DNA of 64,000 bases from Pelodera strongyloides (GCA_036852015.1 JAANDG010000238.1:67001-131000); one strand, 5' to 3'; positions 1 through 11,059 are shown, numbered from the stretch's first letter. Numbers and translations: made by a program. Notes: generated from the sequence alone by a model not told the origin.

Positions 1-160
1 TTCCTGAGTAGTAGACTACAGGTCCAGAATGCTCGTTTTGAAAGACCGAAGCATTTCTGTGTTTTCAGTGAGCCTATTTGTGCTCTAAATCTTCTTTTCG
101 GTAGGTCGGAGTTCGGAAAGAAAAAAGTCGTAAAAACGATCTGCGTGCAAGAGAAACGAT

Positions 161-425
161 TATGGGGTTTCCAAGTATGGCCAATTTTCCTTCCAAGCAT
201 CGAAACATTTACCGTATCTTGGCACTACACGAGAATAGCTACAGGCAGTTTTTATGACCAATCGCCACGGGACCATTTGTTCAACAAAAAATAGCTTTGA
301 TGGTGGATTTTCTATAGTGCGGATGTGTCAAAATTACGCAAAATTACTGTAGATTGGCACAATATTTTGCAATTGATACTTGGAAGGAAAATGCACGGTT
401 TTTGGCATACTTGGAAACCCCGTTA
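161..425. repeat. Inverted-repeat element, GGGGTTTCCAAGTAT family
   Basis: It begins GGGGTTTCCAAGTATGG and ends with the inverted counterpart CATACTTGGAAACCCC. A near relative lies in opposite orientation at 15547-15827. More distant members with the same ends are at 1081-1350, 8925-9082, 20103-20261 and 57067-57194. No open frame is evident, so it is a non-autonomous element. Confidence 0.75.
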
Positions 426-555
426 TGTGAGTTGGCACAAGGTTCCCGCTTGGTGGTATTTTCAAAGGTTCAAAGTGGTCACGTCCCAGACTCGAACTCG
501 TATCGAATGGGTCAGCGGCGAACAATCTAGCCATTCGACCATACAGACTTGAAAG

Positions 556-736
556 TTAAAGCGAACTAGCGGCCGGTTTTTGAAACACATCGAGTACACC
601 AGGATTCTTATGCAGCTTATGCAAATGAGCATAAATCAGAATAAAAAAATCGAGCTAAATTCGAGTAACTTTGCATAAATACGTAAGAATCAGTTGTCCG
701 CGACGAGTTTCAAACCCGGCCGGTATTTCGCTTTAA
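556..736. repeat. TTAA-flanked miniature inverted-repeat element (GCGAAATACCGG family)
   Basis: Ends read TTAAAGCGAA.. and ..TATTTCGCTTTAA around a shared interior (GGCCGGTTTTTGAAAC). Members of this family of about 180 bp recur at 2674, 10305, 19217, 21179, 27646, 31901, 32813 and 39331. The flanking TTAA on both sides is the likely target-site duplication. Confidence 0.75.
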
Positions 737-941
737 TGGCTCACAGAAGTCCCGGTAGTGTAGGAGACGAGTTTCAGGCAGCAGGTTTCTACGTTTTTAG
801 ACGGGGCAAATTAGAAAACGGGAATTGTCCACAACATGCGATTGTTCAATATATTAGTAGAAATAATCCGAGGATGTTTTCTATTTCATGTGTAACGCAT
901 TGCTGCCATATAAATTTATTTGTTAAACGTCATAGACATGC

Positions 942-1705
942 TTAATAACAAACTCGATCTTTCTTTACACAATGACGTGGGCCCTTTGCTGGACAACGCT
1001 TGCACACGGTATTCGGTTTGGTGCAATCCTCGTTGTAAACGCACAGTTCCAGGTCCTGAAAATAATACAAGTCGGATTATAGGAGTTTCAATGTATGGCA
1101 AAAGTTGCCGATTTTTGCTTCCAAGTATGGGAAATTTACCGTAGATTGACACTACACGAGAACAACCACAGACCGCCAAAAATGGTCCCCTGACAGGACT
1201 ATTTTTTCGAGTGTGCATAAACTGAGTATTTTCGCCTCGTCTTTTTAATAGCAAGGTGCATTTTCTAACTTTTTTTTCTAAATGAGATGCACATTTGATA
1301 CTTGGAAGCAAAATGCGCAGTTTTTGCCATACATTGAAACCCCCATTATATAATATGGGCGCGTCACGAGCATGCAAGATCGCCAGGCATTCGACATTCT
1401 GACAGTATCTGCATGGTATATTGCAATTTTAAACCACTGCTTACCCCTAGCTAGGCGCGGAAATTGGAAATTGCAGATTTTCATTTTTTTTTTCAATTTG
1501 TAAGAGCACCTTCAATATTGAGAGCACGGAGTCAGCTAAATTAACGCGATATCTGAAAAAGTTTTTCTTTTTTTTCGCAACTTTAAAAGTTATAAAAAGA
1601 ATTGTAACCTACAGCGTATTCAGCAGCCTTAGTGGTTCTTCTCGCAGAAACCTGGAGGCTGAAAATGCTGAGAAGAACCAACAGAATAATAGTGTACAGT
1701 TGCAT
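942..1705 (-). CDS. Small secreted six-cysteine protein, copy 1 (two exons)
   Basis: Exon 1 spans 1705-1613 and exon 2 1055-942; both junctions are phase 0 and give 68 residues. Residues 1-21 form a clear signal peptide (MQLYTIILLVLLSIFSLQVSA). The mature part of about 47 residues has six cysteines spaced C-x5-C-x6-C-x2-C-x7-C-x6-C, all in exon 2, and ends VCY. Exon 2 follows a CAG acceptor. A minus-strand AATAAA lies 22 bp beyond the stop at 915-920. The intron holds an inverted-repeat element (1081-1350). A paralog with the same structure is at 3875-4389. I do not recognise the family; compact secreted cysteine-rich peptides have many roles in nematodes and none can be assigned. Being secreted and disulfide-bonded is an inference from the signal peptide and even cysteine count. 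Confidence 0.75.
1081..1350. repeat. Inverted-repeat element in the intron of small-protein copy 1
   Basis: Ends GGAGTTTCAATGTATGGC and the inverted GCCATACATTGAAACCCCC mark it as a diverged relative of the element at 161-425. It sits wholly within the intron between 1055 and 1613. The copy-2 intron lacks it, so it arrived after the gene duplication or was lost there. Confidence 0.65.
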
Positions 1706-1717
1706 CGTTTTTGTCTT

Positions 1718-2100
1718 TACGGGACAGGTCCTTATTTGATTTTTTGCGCACTTTTATACTGCATTAAAACATTATTTGGACATTTTTATTGTCTCTTATT
1801 GGGCTGTCTGGGTCACTGGGTCAATTATTGGGTCAAGAATCTAACACAAATTTAAAGGGTGGAGGTCGTGCAGGGCGATGATTGGACGAAAACAGCGCAA
1901 TGTAGGTCTAGCTAGAGCATATTAACGCTTGCACAATGTAATAACACCAACATTTATACAAAAAAATTAAGCTGTGGGGCTCTAGCAATGAGTAAACGTG
2001 ATCACGAACAAAAAAAAAACGAACAAACCGGAGAACCTAGCTGTGAAATTTGCCTCGGACTCTCGTTACTTTCTACTTGCCTAGATTCTTAATTTCAAAT
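1718..2100 (-). promoter_or_regulatory. Upstream region of copy 1, shared with copy 2
   Basis: The sequence upstream of the copy-1 start is shared with the region upstream of copy 2 (4400-4543 plus 4990-5200). The best shared stretch is GGAGGTCGTGCAGGGCGATG, near 1860 here and near 4985 there. Conservation of noncoding DNA on the 5' side of both genes suggests the promoter was duplicated with the gene. No specific factor site is claimed. Confidence 0.45.
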
Positions 2101-2148
2101 GTAGCTCCCACATAAAGTTCGACCTCACCCATTGTTCAACTTACCTTG

Positions 2149-2590
2149 TTAAAGGAAGGCAGTCACTTCAAATTCGTCATTTCACTTTGTGTAGAATTGA
2201 ATCTAGGAAAAAAATTGAGAAAAATACTTTAATAAAACCAAATTATTTGAAATCTAACCCAGGGAGTGAACTACTAGACAAGCGGAGTTACTAGACTACC
2301 GCGGGATTACGAAACGTATGTGGACAACAACTTCCCAGTCAAGAGTATGCAAATTATTTCAGAAAATATCTGCATATAAGCTTTTTTGCATATGATATAA
2401 TTCATGCGTATGCAAGTATCCCGATGTTTCACAATCCTACCGTAGACTAGTAACACTCCGCTTCTCTAGTAGTTCACTCCCTGAGAGAGATTTCAAATAA
2501 ATTGGGTATGGTATAGTATTTCTCTCAAATTTCCTATATTCAATATATTCGAAGTAAAATGACGCATTTGAAGGTGACTGCCTTCCTTTA
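2149..2590. repeat. TTAA-flanked palindromic element (AAAGGAAGGCAGTCAC family)
   Basis: Left end TTAAAGGAAGGCAGTCACTT and right end GTGACTGCCTTCCTTTA are inverted complements, with long pairing arms covering most of about 440 bp. A relative is at 20736-21176. No coding capacity. Confidence 0.75.
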
Positions 2591-2673
2591 GCGACTCGTC
2601 CTTCAGTTCCTTCTCATTCTGTGCACACGTACTCCCATTTGCGCATTCGTGAGAAAGTGGCTGGTATTTCGCT

Positions 2674-2853
2674 TTGAAGCGAAATACCGGCTGGTTTTGT
2701 GAAACACATCGAGTAGACCACCATTTTATGCAGCTTATGCACTCTTATGCACATGAACATAAATTAGAAAAAAATCGAGCTAAATTAGCATAAATACGTA
2801 AGCATTCAGTTGCACACGGTGCATTTCAAAAACCGGCCGGTATTTCGCTTTAA
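2674..2853. repeat. GCGAAATACCGG-family miniature element
   Basis: It has GAAGCGAAATACCGGCTGG at the left and CCGGCCGGTATTTCGCTTTAA at the right. A truncated extra end (GTATTTCGCTTTGAAG) abuts the left side, suggesting a nested or tandem insertion. Confidence 0.7.
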
Positions 2854-3063
2854 TCAATATTATTTTTCGCATATTCTACCTCGTTTTGTAAATTTTCTTT
2901 TCCAACCGGTTTGTTGATTATTTGTATGTCTCCGAATAATGCTATTGTCCATCTCTGCATGCATATTTGAAAGAATTATCATTGCGCCCGACGATGTATG
3001 GCATCGTCTCAATTAATTAACGCGTTTACTATGGAAAGGGTGAACTTTGTAGTTTATTTTCTT

Positions 3064-3651
3064 TTAAAGGGTGAGGTCCACCTCAGAAAATCAAAAAGTT
3101 ATTATTTTCATTGCATTCGCCGTGTCTTCCTCTACCAGAATAACTAAAACACTTTTGGCAGAAGATTATTTCCAACGAAATATTGAGCAAAACATGGCCC
3201 TCTCTGAGTATCGCAGAATACGGTAGTCTGGTACCTTTTTTACGTTTTGGCTGTGAAGAAATTTTTCTGAAAAATTTCGAAAAAAATTTCAACAAAAAAT
3301 AAGCTCCAAAATAACTACGGAATCATACTAAATGACGAAGACGGGATTAAATATGGTTTGTTTAGCTAGGCAAATAAAATAAAACGCACGATTTAAAAAA
3401 GCAATAAACTTACAGTCAAAATCCCGCCCTTTTTAGTTCCCAAACAACGGTGGCGAGAGCGCGGTTTATCATGCACCCCACCCTGTAACGCCTATCGTAA
3501 TAATGGTACTGGAGGGCCAGTTGTTGCTCCATATTTCGTTGGAATTGTGCCAAATTTGTTTTAGTTATTCTGGTAGATACAGACACGGCCCACGGGGAAT
3601 CTAATAAAAATAATAACTTTTTTGTTTTCTGAGGTGGACCTCACCCTTTAA
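3064..3651. repeat. TTAA-flanked palindromic element (AGGGTGAGGTCCACC family)
   Basis: Arms TTAAAGGGTGAGGTCCACCT and AGGTGGACCTCACCCTTTAA bound about 588 bp. Inner arms also pair around 3130-3200 and 3530-3590. This is the longest of the inverted-repeat elements seen and has no open frame of note. Confidence 0.75.
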
Positions 3652-3874
3652 CTGGGAATCTTTGGACAACTTTTGTTATTGTTTCCTTAATGAGGAACGT
3701 ACATTCTACCAACACAGCTTAACTTCAAAAAAGGCCCACATTTTCGTAGTGCAGCTATAAGCGGCTGTATGTATAGGCAATTGTAAGCGTTCAAAAAGGT
3801 AAAAATAGTGACTCCCATCCCTTTCAACACCAAGCACAAATTGTTAATTTATTTATAAAACATCACAGACATTC

Positions 3875-4389
3875 TTAGCAAAGATGACCTTTGATGATAC
3901 AACGACGTGGACCCCTTACTGATGGGCACTTCCTGCATATGGTATTCTTTTTGGTGCAATCCAAGTCGGAAGCACACTGGTCCTGAAAAGGCAAATATTT
4001 ATTTAAAGGAACAGGCTTAAGGTAACGCCTATTTTTGAACACGCACTATTCATTCAATATTATTCAAGGGTGAAAATACAGTTCAATGTTTGCTTTTGAC
4101 ATGTTGCCCAGAGGAGCATTAGGGCGACGGGTTAACAAATGACGTATTGCTCGACATCTTCGGGAACTTGGGTCGATTGCGCTGCCACTGGAGTTTTTTT
4201 TATAACTTGAATGAAGCGTTACGATCCAGGCATGGAAACAAGTAGTATTCAGTGCATGTTTCACAAACTGCGTGTTACGCCGTTTGAAAACACCGAGTAT
4301 TCAGCTACCTCAAGCTTAGGCCAGTTCGCTGAAACCTGCAGGCTGAAAATGCTGAGAAGAGCCAACAGAATAATAGTGTACAGTTGCAT
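3875..4389 (-). CDS. Small secreted six-cysteine protein, copy 2 (two exons)
   Basis: Exon 1 spans 4389-4309 and exon 2 3982-3875, joined in phase 0 to give 62 residues. The signal peptide differs from copy 1 at one residue (MQLYTIILLALLSIFSLQVSA). The short linker differs completely (NWPKLE here, RRTTKAAEYA in copy 1). The six cysteines keep the same order, with one extra residue between the fourth and fifth (C-x5-C-x6-C-x2-C-x8-C-x6-C); several loops are basic. AATAAA follows at 3848-3853. Conservation is concentrated in the signal peptide and cysteine frame, typical of secreted peptides diverging after tandem duplication. The intron contains a copy of a dispersed repeat of about 150 bp. 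Function unknown. Confidence 0.75.
4050..4180 (-). repeat. Diverged copy of a dispersed repeat of about 150 bp
   Basis: It carries CAAGGGTGAAAATACAGTTC, TGACATGTTGCCCAGAGG and TTGCTCGACATCTTCGGG, matching repeats at 25040-25190, 33620-33770, 57545-57700 and parts of 62718-63000. This is the most degenerate copy. It lies in the intron of small-protein copy 2. Confidence 0.5.
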
Positions 4390-4543
4390 TGTTTTTGTCT
4401 TGACGGGACAGGTCGTTATTGGATTTTTTGCTCACTTTTATACTAGATGAAAACAATATTTGGACATTTTTATTGTTTCTTATTAGGCAGTCTGGGTCAG
4501 AATTGGGTCATTTATTGGTTGAAGAATTTAACAGAAACACAAA

Positions 4544-4989
4544 TTAAAGGGATGGGTTCACGAGAAAATCACCTAGTTTTTTATGCTTTAGTTTGATTGT
4601 ACAAAGGTAAACTTAAACAAAGCGCATCAAAATATTTCTTGAGGTAAAAAAAGGTGGGTATTCACATCACTCTTCCGCAAAAATAGCAACAAGATAAACC
4701 AAAAGGAAGATAAGAGATATGGCTGAAACACACTGTTTTGGGCAAAATATACTGCAGTTTACATCGTTTACTTTGCTGAAAACAGTGAAAAACAGTGTGT
4801 TTCAGCCATGTCTCTTAGATTCCTTTTACTTTTGCGGAAGGGCGATCAATACTCACCTTTTTTTACCTAATCTTTCCCTAGGGAATAATTCAAGAATTTT
4901 TTCTTGTGCTCTTTGTTTAAGTTTACCTGTGCACAATCAAACTAAAGCATAAAAAACTAGGTGATTTTCTCGTGAACCCATCCCTTTAA
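4544..4989. mobile_element. TTAA-flanked palindromic element with an empty-site paralog
   Basis: Ends are TTAA|AGGGATGGGTTCACGAG and CTCGTGAACCCATCCCT|TTAA, with long complementary arms including a perfect inner palindrome around a GTGTTTCAGCCAT motif. Unit 1 of the duplicated small-protein locus has the uninterrupted sequence CAAATTTAAAGGGTGGAGG near 1850; here the same sequence is split at TTAA. This directly shows insertion into TTAA with duplication of those four bases, the piggyBac-type signature. No transposase is present. Confidence 0.85.
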
Positions 4990-5350
4990 AGGGAGGAGGT
5001 CGTGCAGGGCGATGATTGTACGAAAACAGCGCAATGTAGCTGTATATACCTTTTATGGTTTCCATCTTGCATTTAACTTCGTAATTGAAAGATGTAACTG
5101 TTAAACGCAATTGCATAATTAACAATTGCACAATGTAACATCAACATTTAAACAAATGAATTAATCGGCTGTGGTGCTCTTGTAATGAATGACCTGCAGC
5201 CGTATTCACAAACAACAAACAAGAAGATCTTAGCGGGAGAATGTGACTCGGAGTCTCGCTACTCCGTTAATGTTTTCTGAGCCTTTACTAAGAGACTAGG
5301 CCTTAACGAGCTTGTTCCGACTAGTTCCCAGTATCCTAGAACACCTTACA
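4990..5350 (-). promoter_or_regulatory. Upstream block of copy 2, displaced by an insertion
   Basis: It continues the noncoding similarity with the region upstream of copy 1 (GGAGGTCGTGCAGGGCGATG, then a CAACATTTA block and a GGCTGTGGTGCTCT block), but lies 446 bp further from its gene because the TTAA element sits between. Any upstream element used by copy 2 is therefore further from its start than in copy 1. Confidence 0.4.
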
Positions 5351-6498
5351 CGGACCGACCTCAAAATATTACGAGTTATGGGGAAAAGTTGGTTTCGCCG
5401 TAGTCACGACGGTGAAACAACCACTAGCGATCTTAGTATGTAAAGGTGAAAGTATTATTTGTCCAAATTATAGGCAACGAAAATTAGAATTTTTGCCACG
5501 CTAAATAAACTGTGTTGTTACACCCGCGGCGTGCCCGCACTGTATCAACGCCTTTTAGTCGATCATCGACATCGCTACAACCAAGATAGTGATACAGAGA
5601 AAGCGCGCGAAGACGAGATATCGGATGAAGCAATTGCCAGTTAATCATCAATGAACATATATTTTTCCAATTTGAAACCGAATGTTTCTTTGTCTGCACT
5701 GTAAGAGCTTCCCCGGCTCTCACAAAATGATCCAAGGTCCAGCACGAAGCCACGCCCACGGCAGTGACATAAAATGGAACAAAATTAGTACACGGAATAA
5801 GAACACATGCAGGTGGCCGAAGCCCATCTTTATTACCAGGGAAAAGATAAGTAGCGGGTTGCTATCCTCTTCTACGTGCAGGAGGGGGCTTCTTCTGGCC
5901 TCCTCTGCTCCCACTCGGTCAACAGTCGGCCTTGAGGTTCCTTGACCACGCCATGCTTCTTTCTTCTGTAGATGTCGATGGTCCAGCATCTCCACATGTC
6001 CCAGCTCGCGCACCACCACTCGTTCCATCAGCACAGCCGTAGTCGTCCTCACTCGGCTACATGTCGTTCCTCGGATAAACGTATTATGTGCCGCTCATAT
6101 AAGTATCCTATTTAACATTCTAATTCGGGCTGCAAACCTCTATCCGACATCCAGCCCATTCTAATTTGTACTGTATAATCCACATCTCCTACAGACATGC
6201 GTTTCACGAAAGTTGAGCGCTAGTCTCAACATGCACTCCATGCATAGAAGGCCGACATTATTGTGTGCATATGCGCGCATGTGTATTCGTGTGTGTATGC
6301 GCGTGTGTGTATTTGTATGAGTATTGGGGCTAGGCGCGCGCTATCGAGATTAGATGAGACAACTATTCACTTTCACACAAACAACCAATCCTTGCACAGT
6401 TTGACATCAACATTTATGAAGGGCAAACATCATTCAGAAAACTAAAGTGGAATTAGAAGTCAAACCAACATTTAAAAAAAAACAAGCGTAACTCTAGA
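5351..6498. other. Unassigned intergenic segment, partly GC-richer
   Basis: Between 5490 and 6060 base composition rises and a minus-strand frame of 110 codons is open (5720-6052), but it has no recognisable motif and no supporting splice structure. The minus strand has AATAAAG inside the block and it ends ..GTGTAACAACA near 5510, which could be an old solo long terminal repeat; I could not find target duplications. A TG-rich simple repeat lies at about 6262-6322. No gene supported. Confidence 0.35.
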
Positions 6499-9400
6499 TT
6501 AGGGAGATTGGTAATAAGCCTTCGAACAACTAATGATAATTTCCTTTCTGAGACGGTTAACATCTGCTTCCGTACCAAAATAGGTTGCATTTACGACTTC
6601 GTTTGTCGTCTCGCACAATTCACATGCCTGTCGTCCTCCAGCACATTTCTTTGCGAACCAGCTAAAACAATTTTTAGAAAATATATTTTATATCTTAACC
6701 AGACGGCTATCGCCGCCTGAGGCGACGTTCCCGACAAAAGTGGGCACACTCCTATGAAACGTCTGAAACATATTGAATATAGGTGATGTAATAAGCCAAA
6801 TGTCGCTTATTTTGGAGTTGCCAAACGTTGGTCTGCTTATGCCAAATCTTTGCAACGTAGCATGGATTTCATTTCCGACATGACGACAAATAAACCTTTC
6901 TCCTTTAAAAAATATTGTCTCCTACTATAGTTGAATCAGATGGACTGTTCAAAAATAGGGGTTACCAGTGGCCGTATGCACGAACGCACTGGGAGCCTCC
7001 CAGAGGTCCCCAGTGGGAGGTCCCCGGCAAAGAGCCGTCTCCCGGTATGCACGAAACTCTGGGAGGTCCCCGGAGGCTCCCGCGGGTGCGAATTTCGTAC
7101 CCGGACAAAAGGACCGGGTACTCAACTACTATAACGGATTTTTTGTTGAAATATTCCATATTTTTGCTTAGTAAGCTCATTTAGGGTACCTGGGGAAGTA
7201 AAAACAGTTAAGAAACAAAAGCTTTGCTGTCCTACGATGTGTTTACGAGGTGATAATTTTTTCTCCACATTTGATAGTATTTAAACCAATTATTCGAAAA
7301 CAACGCGATTAACACACAAAACACACTCAAGCCCCCTTAACTTTATAAGAAATACTATTAAAGTCATTAGCACCGCAACATACGCAAGTAGTGTGGTTTT
7401 TATCACATAACTGCCGTTTTTCCATAAAATAACTTGAAGAGAAACACATACTGTATAGACAAGAGTAAACATGGTATAATTATGGAATCTTATCTTTCCT
7501 TTCCTCCTTTTATTCCTTTTACTGAAAAAAAAACTGAATTTTACACCAAAATCGAGTATAAATTAATAAAATTTGAAATTTCGCGCCCAAAATCCAAAAG
7601 TGCGTCAGCCTCCCGCACCCGGAGTTTCGTGCATACCGGGGGCCATATACCGGGTGGGGACGGCTCTAGCGGGTGCCTCCCAGCCGGGAGGTCCCCGGTC
7701 GTTCGTGCATACGGCCACTGAAGTGAGCCCGACCCTTTATATTTTAAACTCCTAAATAAATCTGCGAATTCATCAACGTACACACACTAAACAATAGGAT
7801 CGTGAATTGCAACGTTGACTCACATAGCAGCATATGACTGCATTTCTAGGGTGCTTCCAAAATCAGGCAGCAGGTCCTGCTTCACATGCGCATGCACATA
7901 TTGCTGGGAAGTGCAGTTCTTTTCAATGTATGTGCGAGATGGTAAAAAAAAGATCAATGCCGTCTGCATCCCATCGAAAGCACTAGAAATACGGTCCCAG
8001 GCAAAGTGCTCCTCTGGTGGGGGATTACCGTATAGAGCTGCCGGATCTAAATTTATCTATCAGAAACCAGAAATGCGGTGTCAGTGCCACTCTGCTAGTG
8101 AACTCCATTTCACGCGTTTTTACAGCATGTATGAATACAATCTGTACAAGCGTTCTGACTTGGATATAAGAGAAACTACGCCTGAATAGCTCTATGTCTG
8201 GCTGAATATGCCTAGCTGAATATCCACCTCTCATGGGAACAATGCGCAAGCTGTTCACTACCATTCAACGCACTACTTGTGAGACTATTCCTTTATAAAT
8301 ATAATTTCCTGGCACTACACAAAAACATGAACTACATGCCTTTTTTCACCACAGTACTTAGCACCACATAAGAAGCTAGACCTCTTGAATGTGTCTAGCC
8401 TGTGAGTGATTTTATAGTATGCACAATTTTTTTATGGAATAAAGAGTTAATAATAAAAAAAGACAGGACGGTACTCTTGTAGTACAGTGGTCAAAAAGCG
8501 GCCGCACGGGTATATAGTAAAAGAGAGGGCAGTACCTTCGTCAGTACTGTTTGTGGTTAAACATATATATTGCAGAATTTGAAGGAAGTTAGCCGGAGTC
8601 GACATTGATTTATTTGTAAGGAGGTTGAAGCTGAAATAACGCTCAACTCTTATTAGTAAGGATACATTATAAAGGGAGAGGCCCACGAGAAAAAAGTTTT
8701 CCCCAATTTAGTTGCACAGAATGTTACTGTGAAACCCGCATTTCTTGAGGCCTAAAACTCGTAGAGTTATTCATCGGCAAACTGTTCGACCAGGTACCGT
8801 AGTCAGGATCAATTTTTGCTCTTTTGGGGTAGTAATTTATTGGAAACGCTTTGTTAATGGTAGGAATGTTCTGCATTCGTTCAACGATCATTATGTAGAG
8901 AAAAAATGAGGATGGATGGATATATGGGCTTTCCAAGTATTGTGAAAATTTACAGTATTTTGGAACTACACGATAACATTTTTTAATTTGTCATATTATG
9001 GATGCAGGTTTCGTGCAGAAATACGCTAGTATTGACAGAATCACACCGTATTTTTAGAATACTTGGAAAACCCATTAACCTTTCTGACCACTGCACCTGG
9101 CCGAACTGTTTGCCCTAAAATATCTCTGCGAGTTTAAAGAAATGCGGTTTTCACAGTACTATTTCTGAAATTCAGAACATTCTGGACAAGTAAATTAAGA
9201 AATAGTTTTTTTTCTCGTGGGCCTGTGTGGGACTGTTCTTCAGGGCCCCGAAGGCCCACGAGAAAAAAAGTCCGATTTGGTCTACCGAAGTAGTGCGCTC
9301 CAGAGATATAGGCCATCTATGATTACTGAATGGGTAGTCAGCTCTGATCCAAGAATCCTTCACAAGTTTACTGTTTACACTTGTTACCGTTTTTACCGCC

Positions 9401-9659
9401 CCGGTAGGTGCTTGCGGGAATTGAATCCTCGTCACGTGCATGGCGCGTAAAGCGCTAGACTTTGTACCACCGGCTGGAACATTTTTATGTTTGTGTTTGC
9501 TTTTATCACTAACATTCTCTTGCTTGCCACAGCGTCTTCATACAGGGTGTATGTTCCGATAATGTACGCTAGCTCTTCCTGACGAACTGTGAACTGATGA
9601 TGTCCTTGGAAGCACAATAATAACACTCCGAATAGTGACCATATATAAGGAGCGCCCAT
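6499..9659 (-). CDS. CELC-family secreted protein, paralog 1 (four exons)
   Basis: Exons are 9659-9514, 8630-8536, 8046-7824 and 6661-6499, with phases 2-1-2 across the three introns, identical to paralogs 2 and 3, giving 208 residues. A CAG acceptor directly abuts the ATG, which fits trans-splicing. Residues 1-20 act as signal peptide (core SLFGVLLLCFQG). The mature chain has six cysteines: one in exon 2 (QYICLTTNS), one in exon 3 (KNCTS) and four in exon 4 (KKC..ACELC..SCSK). Exon 4 carries the conserved VNATYFGT, a potential N-glycosylation site, and a C-terminus of QSP. The first donor (AT|GTTAGTG) lies upstream of the position used by paralogs 2 and 3, so the phase is kept with a shorter exon end. 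This is the most diverged copy but shows no break. Function unknown; an extracellular disulfide-stabilised protein is inferred. Confidence 0.75.
6950..7735. repeat. GC-rich terminal inverted-repeat element in paralog 1 intron 3
   Basis: The left part has GTGGCCGTATGCACGAACG and the right part CGTTCGTGCATACGGCCAC. Internal CCCGGTATGCACGAA and TTCGTGCATACCGGG also pair. The arms are much more GC-rich than their surroundings and enclose about 450 bp of AT-rich DNA. A distinct family from the TTAA elements. Confidence 0.65.
8669..9225. repeat. Composite inverted-repeat element with a nested insertion
   Basis: The outer arms (AAAGGGAGAGGCCCACGAGA on the left, TCTCGTGGGCCT on the right) match the family at 18299-18750. 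Its centre is interrupted at 8925-9082 by an element with GGGCTTTCCAAGTAT ends, the second family in this window. This gives the order of insertion: the AAAGGGAGAG element first, then the other. It lies in intron 1 of paralog 1. Confidence 0.7.
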
Positions 9660-9714
9660 CTGAAAGCAAAATATAGGGTTTATTGTCCACGAATGCATTT
9701 GGACGTAAATATCT

Positions 9715-9795
9715 ATATACGCATACACATACACACGGCACACACATACACATACAATATACATGCACACACGTGCACGACATTCTCAAACACAT
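9715..9795. repeat. CA-rich simple repeat upstream of paralog 1
   Basis: Irregular (CA)n/(CACACATA)n tract immediately 5' of the paralog 1 gene. No function is claimed. Confidence 0.6.
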
Positions 9796-9899
9796 ACAAA
9801 AGCCCGAATAATTATAAATGTGAATCATTTCTTAAGTAACAAAGTGAAAGCATTGTTTTGAAGACCAAAAAAATAACGAAAACCAAAAAAAACACAAGA

Positions 9900-10045
9900 G
9901 GCTTCATTGCGTCTTGTCGTGAAAGACGGACATATACAGACTACTTTGTAGTAACTGCGCAACTGGTTTTTAAAAACGTTGTGTTGCATAGAGACACAAC
10001 CATTTTTTTAATTCCGAATGGGGTTTCCTTGCCGGAATTGTGACT
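9900..10045 (-). promoter_or_regulatory. Conserved upstream block of paralog 1
   Basis: Shares CTACTTTGTA, a GCAACTG..TTT stretch and TTGCAT with blocks upstream of paralog 2 (15055-15295) and paralog 3 (20500-20720), in the same order and orientation. It starts about 250 bp upstream of the start codon. Shared noncoding sequence at all three genes suggests a co-duplicated promoter region. Confidence 0.45.
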
Positions 10046-10304
10046 TTAGAGGAACATTTTCAAAAGTACATTCACCAATAAAGAAAAGACATTGAAAAAA
10101 TAGAGGAACAAAAAAAAATTCATAACTTTGCCAATAGTTGGCCAGATAATAGGACTTTTACCAAGTTCCTGAAAGTTAGATGACTTATACCAAGCTCGGG
10201 CGAACAAAATTTGTTGCATGGTTGTTCTCTCGCGCGCTTGTCCACCAGACATTAGAGATGGAAATATATTGTCCATTGCGACATTGGTAAATTTCTGAAA
10301 AGTA

Positions 10305-10494
10305 AAAGAGAAATACCGGCCGGTTTTTGAAACGCATCTCAAGTACTCGCATTCATATGCTTTCATGCACAGTTGGGTCGAATTGGGGTCTATTGGGGTC
10401 TAGTTTTTATTCTAATTTATGCTCATTACATAAGCTGCATAATAAAGCAGGTGTACGGAATGCGTTTCAAAAACCGGCCGGTATTTCGCTTTAA
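10305..10494. repeat. GCGAAATACCGG-family miniature element
   Basis: Left GAAATACCGGCCGGTTTTTG and right CAAAAACCGGCCGGTATTTC are perfect complements, closed by TTAA on the right. Intergenic between paralogs 1 and 2. Confidence 0.75.
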
Positions 10495-10611
10495 TTGTTT
10501 CGACTTTGCAACGTACCGTTCGAACCGAGTTACGAACCGAAGTTGTAGTCCTCCATTTCGGTCGATGTAGAAGCATAAAATAAGATACAATAAAAAACCA
10601 TAAAGGGTCCC

Positions 10612-11059
10612 TTAAAGGGACGGGCCCATCAAAATAAACCCATATTTTGCATGTTTTTATAATTTGTATAAAGGGGGTTTATTATAATATATGTACACTA
10701 AATTTCGGCTAGACTTTATCCCGCTGAAATTTTTCGGTGTCGATAAACGCATAAGTGTACCGTAGAAGAACACACAATTGCACCCTTATTTCCTTACCGT
10801 GTCTCCCGAGGATACCTCGCTCTGGTTGGGACCCGGGAGACCATATGTCTATATAGCCATATCCCCCCGGGACACGCGAAAGAAAATAGGGTGCAATTGT
10901 GTGTCTTCTACGGTATACTTATGCGTTTATCGACACGAAAAATTTCAGCGGATAAAGTCTAGCCGAAATTTAGTGTACATATATTATAATAAACCCCCTT
11001 TATACAAATTATAAAAACATGCAAAATATGGGTTTATTTTGATGGGCCCGTCCCTTTAA
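10612..11059. repeat. Long palindromic TTAA element (AGGGACGGGCCCATC family)
   Basis: The arms of roughly 200 bp on each side are almost perfectly complementary, from TTAAAGGGACGGGCCCATCA to TGATGGGCCCGTCCCTTTAA. A near-identical second copy is at 49663-50111 inside a cadherin intron. High similarity between copies implies recent movement. Confidence 0.8.

Larger units (their letters stand above)
1..911. other. Gene-free left edge
   Basis: I see no gene here. Open frames in this stretch are short, uninterrupted by plausible splice sites and fall inside two inverted-repeat elements (161-425 and 556-736). The remainder is unremarkable AT-rich sequence. Confidence 0.6.

Noticed and set aside
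5720..6052. 110-codon minus-strand frame in a GC-richer segment
   Set aside because: Composition alone keeps it open; no signal peptide, motif, paralog or splice support.
7815..8189. 124-codon open frame on the plus strand
   Set aside because: It lies antisense over exon 3 of CELC paralog 1, whose splice sites, phases and paralogy are better supported.
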